From positions 5,239,375-5,303,374 of the forward strand of contig CAIIXF020000005.1 in NCBI GenBank assembly GCA_903813345.2: a stretch of DNA of 64,000 bases, written 5' to 3'. Positions 57,369 to 64,000 of this stretch are shown piece after piece. The DNA is from Owenia fusiformis. Taxonomy: Eukaryota > Annelida > Polychaeta > Sabellida > Oweniidae. The notes under the pieces were generated by a model. That model saw nothing but the letters and a program-made list of their open reading frames with translations. It did not search any database and was not told the DNA's origin. A program made the translations under genes and the position numbers. How positions within the stretch are numbered: position 1 is the stretch's first letter; every line of letters begins with the position of its first letter.

Positions 57369-58360
57369 CAGGGTGACCGGAAAAAAGGAGACCATTGAAG
57401 TAATCAATTTCTCCTAAACTAGACAAGTGCCATCAATGAAATTTTGCATACACTGGAACAGTTATATGGAAATTTGTTACTGAAGGTTTCAATACAAGCA
57501 TTCAACTGGTTCAGGAGCTATGATCATTTACATAACATGCTCCAAATAGGCACAATTGAGACCAACGCAGAGTTGGATTCATATGGCAAACTACCCTTAC
57601 ATGTTCTGCCCTCTATGGCATTATTATGGCATTACATATAGCAGTGATTGCCTTCTTTAGGTCAACAATAGTCTGAGGATTGTTTTGGTATAGATTGTCT
57701 TTCAAATATCCATACAAAAAGAAATCAGCAGGATTCAAGTCTAGGCTGTAATGGCAATGAAGGGTTATCTGACATGTGGTTCATCATCCTGTTGCCAAAG
57801 TGCTGATTTACCAAATCTTAAGAGTCACTTTAGGTATTGGGCATAGTGCCATGTTACTAAAACCACTATATGGCACAATTAAATCCCATATGAAAACCAA
57901 GGGCTGCCCAAAACCTCCTTAGGATGATACTGTAACTGAGTGGGACCACTGAGTCAGAAGCCATAGTTCAGATAAGCTTCGTCTCCATACACCTCAAATT
58001 TGAATCCACCTGATTTCTTTTTGTGGGGCAATTTGAAAGACAATGTGTACCAAAACAATCCTGAGACAATTGCTGACCTAAAGGTGGCAATAAATGCTAA
58101 ATGTAATGCCATAACAAGGTCGGAATATGTAAGGGTATTTGCCAAATGTATCCAGCTCTGCGTTGGTCTCAATTGCGCCTATTTGGAGCATGTTATGTAA
58201 ATGATCATAGCTCCTGAACCAGTTGACTGCTTGTATTGACACTTTCAGGAACAAATTTCCATAGAACTGTCCTGATGTATGCAAAATTTCATTGATGTCA
58301 CTAGTCTATTTTAGGAGATATTGCCTATTTCAATGGTCTCCTTTTTTTCCGGTCACCCTG
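57369..58360. mobile_element. Fold-back Tc1/mariner derivative, TA target
   Basis: Starts cagggtgaccggaaaaaagg, ends with its inverse, flanked by TA at 57367-57368 and 58361-58362. The inverted arms are ~250 bp each. The right arm and the adjoining bases (57997-58200, plus strand) read PPDFFLWGNLKDNVYQNNPE and continue to LEHVM-stop, the 'PxDFFLWG.LK..VY' end of Tc1/mariner-like transposases. The left arm carries a diverged inverted copy of the last ~40 codons, so the arms were made by duplicating the 3' end of the transposon. It cannot encode a transposase. Confidence 0.75.
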
Positions 58361-58362
58361 TA

Positions 58363-59045
58363 TTTGATAAAGTAATAAGAACTAACAGTAATATAATTAT
58401 GATTTCAAATAGTTTTAAAATGTGTTTTAAAATGCAAATTGAAAAATTCACAAACGATAATATAAAAAGGATCTTAGTACAGTATATCCATTGATTGGTA
58501 TCATTTCAATTTAGCTTTGGAAATTATGTATCTTTTTGCCAATGATGAAGTACCCGAAACACGCTATTAGGTTTCACATTCACTATTGCATCATATAAAT
58601 CATTCATTGTAGTATTAAGAATTCCAAGTTGAACCTTCAGTATCCGCTGAATTATGTGTGAAGTCGTGTGATGAATAAGCTATGAAATACTGAATGTCAC
58701 CATCCATTTTTCTTATTTCTGTTTTAAGTGACACAAACTACTACATAGTTGTATCAAGAGAATACCAAACTTTATATAGACCTTGAATGTTAATCATAAC
58801 TTATCTAGCCTTATCGAGAAGTTCTCATGAAATTGGTAATGTCATTGGTTAAAAAAAGTTTCATCAGGTTTCTTATGATTAGCAATAAAATATTGAATCA
58901 GAAAAATTGTTTCAATAAAAATAAGATCAACTAACTTGATAAAAATAACAATTATAATTATCTCACATATATTTGTGTATAATTATATCACGAAATCCCT
59001 GTTTCACTATTTCACTGTTTTTCTATTTCATTGTACCTTCACTAC
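58363..59045. other. No gene recognised
   Basis: AT-rich spacer between two palindromic elements; no exon-like sequence. Confidence 0.4.
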
Positions 59046-59050
59046 TTTAT

Positions 59051-59879
59051 CACAGGCTGGTATCGAAATATTTGTCCGCTGTGACGGAGCTGCTATTTTT
59101 CATAAAAACACTAAAAATACTTCACGATTTATTTTTTAACTCATATGTTTCGTTATACCATACAAAATTACTTACTCCATGCAATGGATATATCATTTGC
59201 GGGTAACTTTCACTTCTGTTTGAAGTTCAATTACGTTGGGAAGAAAAGCTATTGAAAATGGCGCCGGAGTATCATACATCAAAATGTACCATTTCTTGTT
59301 TAACTTTCTAATGGCACGATATAGTGACACGATAATATTTACACATGGTTTCAGCATAACTATGAAGGAATAAATGAGATGTTGATGTATTTGGTCTTTT
59401 TAATTCTTTTATAAAAAATAGTGTTTAATTTTTTGTCCGCAGTGACGGAGCAGTTGCAAATGTGAACTGTGGAAATGCTCCGTCACAGCGGACAAAAAAA
59501 ATATACACTATTTTTTATAAAAAAATTAAAAAGACCCAATGCATTAATATCTCATTAATACATTCAGAGTTATGCTGAAAACATATGTTAATATTATCGT
59601 GTCACTATATCATGCCATTAAAAAGTTAAAGAAGAAATGGTACATTTTAGAGTTTGATACTCTGGCGCCGTGTTCAATAGATTTTACTCCTAGCGTTATT
59701 GGACTTCAAACAGAAGTGAAAGTTACCCGCAAATGATATATCCATTGCATGGAGTAAGTAATTATCTTTGATATAACGAAACATAAGAGTTAAAAAATAA
59801 ATCGTGAAGCATTCTTAGTGTTTTTATGAAAAATAGCATGCTCCGTCACAGCGGACAAATCTTTCGATACCAGCCTGTG
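59051..59879. mobile_element. 829-bp near-perfect palindrome, CAC/GTG ends, 5-bp target duplication
   Basis: Begins cacaggctggtatcgaaa and ends with the inverse. Arms of ~400 bp carry 'tttgtccgctgtgacggagc' at both the outer and the inner end, and 'gaagtgaaagttacccgcaa' between. Flanked by TTTAT at 59046-59050 and 59880-59884. Non-coding. Ends and duplication length are like those of 5786-6307. Confidence 0.8.
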
Positions 59880-59884
59880 TTTAT

Positions 59885-61570
59885 AAATACTACTTGTGAA
59901 AGATATTCAGGTATCCACCTCAACAGAATGAAATATTTGAATAATATTTCCTAATTTTCTAAATGTACAATGCCACAGCAATGCCATGTATTAAATAAAA
60001 TCTCACATTAATATGATATGTATATAATTGTTACATAGCTCAAATATAGCCATGAAAGCCTTATATAATTAGAGTTATTTTGTATTAAATATGAAATTTG
60101 ATCGAAAAGTCTCGGGAGTACAATGCAATATGAATCGAGTAGTATGTAAAGTGTGGGTATAGGCCTCCTACATATTTGCCATGATTGCAGAACTGTACTC
60201 AGAACCCAAACATAAAATATCACTATTGACTTTCTTATTTTATAGAAACTCTATCATTATGCTATTTGTTCAAACTCAAAAATTTTCTTACTTTTAAAAT
60301 TCAAACGCAATTTTACCTGTTCACAACATTCATCTGAGAACTCATTGTTCTTTCAGGTAAAAACTATTTCCTTCATCAAATTTTATTCATTGGCGGCAGT
60401 ATATCATTAAAACTGGTCACTCAGGGCTTATGAGAACCCTTGTTAGATTGTCTATGAATATTCTGTGAGCCAAGTTTCTGCTACAGTCATTAAACAAATC
60501 AATTACCATTTCTTTATTACATCAGAAGATAATGGCATAGTGGACTTACCTATATCAGGAACTAAGTCTGATACAAATGTATTTTATATTATTTGAGGAT
60601 TCATACTAAAATCAAAATATTTAAAAATCTCTCTCATATAAGATTTAATGTAGATGGTGAAGTGCAAAGGGTAAAAATATCAGTAATACCATGACAGAAA
60701 TTGACAATAAAGAAATGGTATATTTTTAGCTTTACATGGTCAGAAATTCAGAATAGAGAAACATATGATATCAGTATGCTAGCCTTTAAAATATAAAGAT
60801 CAAGGTCATTTAGGCAGCTTTTTCATTGTACTCAACCTACCTAAAAAAGATTGCATGTCTGTGAAAATTTAGATCCTAATAAATATACAGATAATTGCAA
60901 ATGATGCTGTTTGGCCTAGAAATTTAAATCTACAAAACATATAAGAGATGTCATCGTCAACTTGAAATTGAAATGACGTAAAAAGGAAACAGGAGAGAGG
61001 ATGTACAAATTAGTTTTTGATGCTTTTTTATGAGATATTTTTACTGGCCAAGAATCATTTATCTTCGTCAAATAGCAAAAGCCACAAGGTATTCATTAGC
61101 AATTATATTCCTTACTGAGCATATCAATATCTGCGCCTATTTCAATTGTTTTAATGACGCACGATCAAGCAATTTAGAAGTAATAGTGGGAGAATTAATT
61201 TCTACATTGATATAAATAAATTGCGATGCAGATGGATCAAAGTTCGCCTGAATTAATTCTTGTAATCACAACTAAATCGCTTTTTCATCTACCAGTAATT
61301 GACAATCAATGTAATAAACCTAGCTATGGAAAGTAGTGACAAAAACTTGATATGGGTCAATGATTGATTCTCAGATGGTGTGAGTGATGTCTTATACAGA
61401 GCAATGAATTTGTGACCATGAAATTGATGAAGACATACTTTTTGAAAAGCAACCTTTGTCTTGTAAAAAGTTTGTCCTGCTTTGATCCAGTAACTTTTTG
61501 TACACTATAAATTATCAATTTACATCTTATACAGATAACATGACACAATTCCCAGATTATTACTTGTATA
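59885..61570. other. No gene recognised
   Basis: AT-rich sequence without supported exons or recognised repeats. Confidence 0.4.
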
Positions 61571-61576
61571 TATATC

Positions 61577-61769
61577 AGTGATCTCCCCAGCATTAAAGCA
61601 AGTGGGTGCAGCACCCACATGAGATTTTGAAAATAGGCTTGCACCCACCTGAAAATCCATTTGCACCCACTTGAAAATGGGAAAAATCATGAAACATTGG
61701 CATATTTTGACCATTTGTGAAATTGAGAATTTTGCACCCACCTGAGAAAAAATCCTGGGAAAATCACTG
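61577..61769. mobile_element. MITE related to 49172-49378
   Basis: Starts cagtgatctccccagcatta and ends ctgggaaaatcactg. It is about as long as the NOP14-intron copy. No clear target duplication here. Confidence 0.65.
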
Positions 61770-64000
61770 TTCATGATTTAAAAATATGATAAGCCCTCAA
61801 TCAAAGATTCAAGTGGAGGAACTGACTCCCTCCGATAACCTTTCCCATTCCCAGATTAAGAGGGAAAGCTCTCATTGGACTATTGGAATGACAAACTGAG
61901 AAAGGCCCTACATAAATCAATTATATTGATTGATCCAAAATCACCCTCTATCATTCAAATGACCAATCCCTGTCAGTGCAGTGTGCGTTAATCCAACCAT
62001 AACACCTCATATTCCTCTACAGCACTTGTTTCTGGCTAAGAGAAAACCTATTAGAATCACAGACCTGACAACAGATAACATATCATCTCTTACCATTCAT
62101 AAACTAGTTCCAGTCTGATTAAAAAGAAAAATTCCAATCCATTTTCCTCAAGCCATCATTACCACTCCATTGAACAAATAGAATAATATTGCAATGTTGT
62201 TTTTTAGAGGCACATTTAAAATAATGACAGTACCATGGAAGCACCATTGATAACATTGTCTCCTATAATCACACACAGTCATCCACTAAGGGAATCCAAC
62301 GCTTCAGTTCTTTAGTTACAGAGAATCCTGTTATTGGATTGACAATACATAGCCGTGGGCAGGGATATTAGAATCAAGAAGTTAAACCTCACGACCAAGA
62401 CCTATTAAATAGCCGGAGATAAGGAAATAACAGTGGCAAGGACAAAAGAATGAAAGCATGACAGGAAATAACTAACGAAGTCGAGGATGTCCATCTAAGT
62501 GGCATATCTGTAATCTTCATCAGTAACTATCCAACATTATGTTGACGAATCTGTGTATGGAGTCCAATCAAAGGAGGGAGGAATCCAGAAAGAGTCACGA
62601 GGGCTCGCCTGCACTTGGAATGAACGGAATCTCAATGCCGCAGTATCTTCTCAGGTGTATATGTATGGTAAGTATTGCAGCACCATCTATACAGATGTCA
62701 TCTACTTTTTACAGCTGTATTGGAATTACGAAGATTGTATGTTAAGGTTTGTGTCAACTGTAAACTGCATTTGTCATACCTGACTCTACATTGTATTTGT
62801 AGTTCTTTAAGTTTTTTATCATTAAAAGTACATTACTTGTTTTAAGACATGTTGTTTAAATGAGGGAATATATCATATAAACGATTACAGAAACCATTTG
62901 GCCAGAGATGGTTCTATTAATTTCATCAGTGATGTTAACAGTATAGAACTTGCAGCTGTGGAAAGTTTCTTTGGAAGATGATGATGTTTATACAAACATA
63001 TTCATGTTTTTTTTTGCTTAATAATGGCTGAGACTATAATACCTAAAATGCTAGTCTCAGATAATGGTCTGTTAAAAATTGTGACATTTTGGAAAACATT
63101 TAATTTAATTGGACACATATGGTTTAATTTGCATTAAGGGCCCAAGCGATGCATACAAAGTACATTATTGTAAAAAGATAATCTCATTATTGGTTGAAAT
63201 GAATTTTGTAATCAGACCCCTGAGAGCAGCTAAGGAGCATACTTCAGAGACCCTTCTTAAATCCTTGAATGACATCATGCTCATGCAAACATATTTCAAA
63301 TCTTCTCTAAATACATGTACATGTTACTATGGTTAAGGATCAAAATGCTGGGAACAGTTCATATGTAATACTTCTCCAGTGTGAAAATTAAGTACAAATT
63401 GTCGCTATTCATCCTACGGGATGCTCAAATGTGTCTCTTGAGGAGCGGGAAAATAACAGCATGGACACAACATAATGAGAAGGCAGACAAATTACTCTTT
63501 AATCAAGCTGACCTGAAAACAACTAGTGCAGAATTCCCCTCTTGTTCTGATCCTCTGTGGTCAGTATAAATACTGCAGTTGATGTACAAATTACATTTAA
63601 CAAAGACGTAGACAAATTACTTTTTAATTTGCCAATTGCAATCACTGTTTCATGAAATGACGATTCAGTTTCAGGAAATACTTATCAGGAAAAATTCAAT
63701 TGCACATCAATGTTATTAAAGTTTGATTGTGTCATTATCCAGTATTGGCAAAATTAGTTTTTCTAAATTTGATTTGCTCTGGAATATGCGCTTTGAGAGA
63801 TATGAGATAATTCAATTTTGTTGAATATGAAGTCAGACACAATAAAGCTTATTCGAATTCAAAGTGACGGGGATTCTTATTGGAAAACACACACATTTTT
63901 GAAAATTATTTTGCGGAGCAATTCTGGCTCTGATTATAATATGATATACGATTACAATGCAATATTTAGAGGTTTTGTCACTATTGTGGCATATATGCCC
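61770..64000. other. No gene recognised
   Basis: Open frames of 60-80 codons (for example near 62540 and 63109) show no domain and no convincing splice borders. No repeats shared with the rest of the window were noticed. Confidence 0.4.

Noticed and set aside
59051-59879. Calling the palindrome a RAG-type signal element
   Set aside because: Only five of seven heptamer bases agree and there is no nonamer or transposase; kept only as a remark.

Overview
The window is nuclear DNA of an AT-rich, intron-rich animal, most likely an aquatic invertebrate; I cannot name the species. Support comes from GT-AG introns with short exons, an ortholog of the animal/fungal ribosome-biogenesis protein NOP14, TATA/Inr core promoters, non-LTR retrotransposons, many DNA transposons with terminal inverted repeats (TIRs), and no bacterial-style operons. 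Most bases belong to repeats. I recognised no tRNA, rRNA or CRISPR array.

Bases 1-45,250 hold a tandem array of a small secreted cysteine-rich gene of Ly6/three-finger type, with three coding exons: signal peptide, CxxC half, and CxxxxCN half. Copy I has exons 2-3 at 2082-2530. A decayed exon 3 lies at 7782-7952. Copy III keeps exon 1 (10503-10578) and its 3' tail (18148-18300) but has lost exons 2-3. Copy IV has exon 1 at 24870-24948 and exons 2-3 at 44608-45046, giving a possible 130-aa protein across a ~19.7-kb intron. Because the units are paralogous, one copy often shows the empty site for an insertion in another. This fixes ends and target duplications of several transposons by direct comparison (2703-2998, 5786-6307, 6379-7534, 25544-26172, 26384-42754).

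The intron of copy IV holds the most unusual part, a 16.4-kb insertion (26384-42754) with ~0.6-kb TIRs and a 5-bp target duplication ATAAT. Inside are (a) a nearly intact LINE (27857-32536) whose ORF1 protein ends in a domain resembling IMPACT/UPF0029, and (b) a 2,381-bp unit (34924-37304) with its own TIRs made of GGN/CCN repeats. That unit carries two genes, each with a compact TATA-Inr promoter: a zinc-finger plus P-loop ATPase that looks like a viral/Polinton-type DNA-packaging ATPase, and a small basic protein. Whether the 16.4 kb moved as one element or is a fold-back element enlarged by nested insertions cannot be settled from the sequence alone.

Bases 46,066-54,892 carry 19 exons of NOP14 on the minus strand, in phase throughout (757 codons plus stop); the first ~110 residues were not found. 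Bases 55-64 kb hold further transposon remnants, two of them large palindromes (57369-58360 and 59051-59879), and otherwise no recognised gene.
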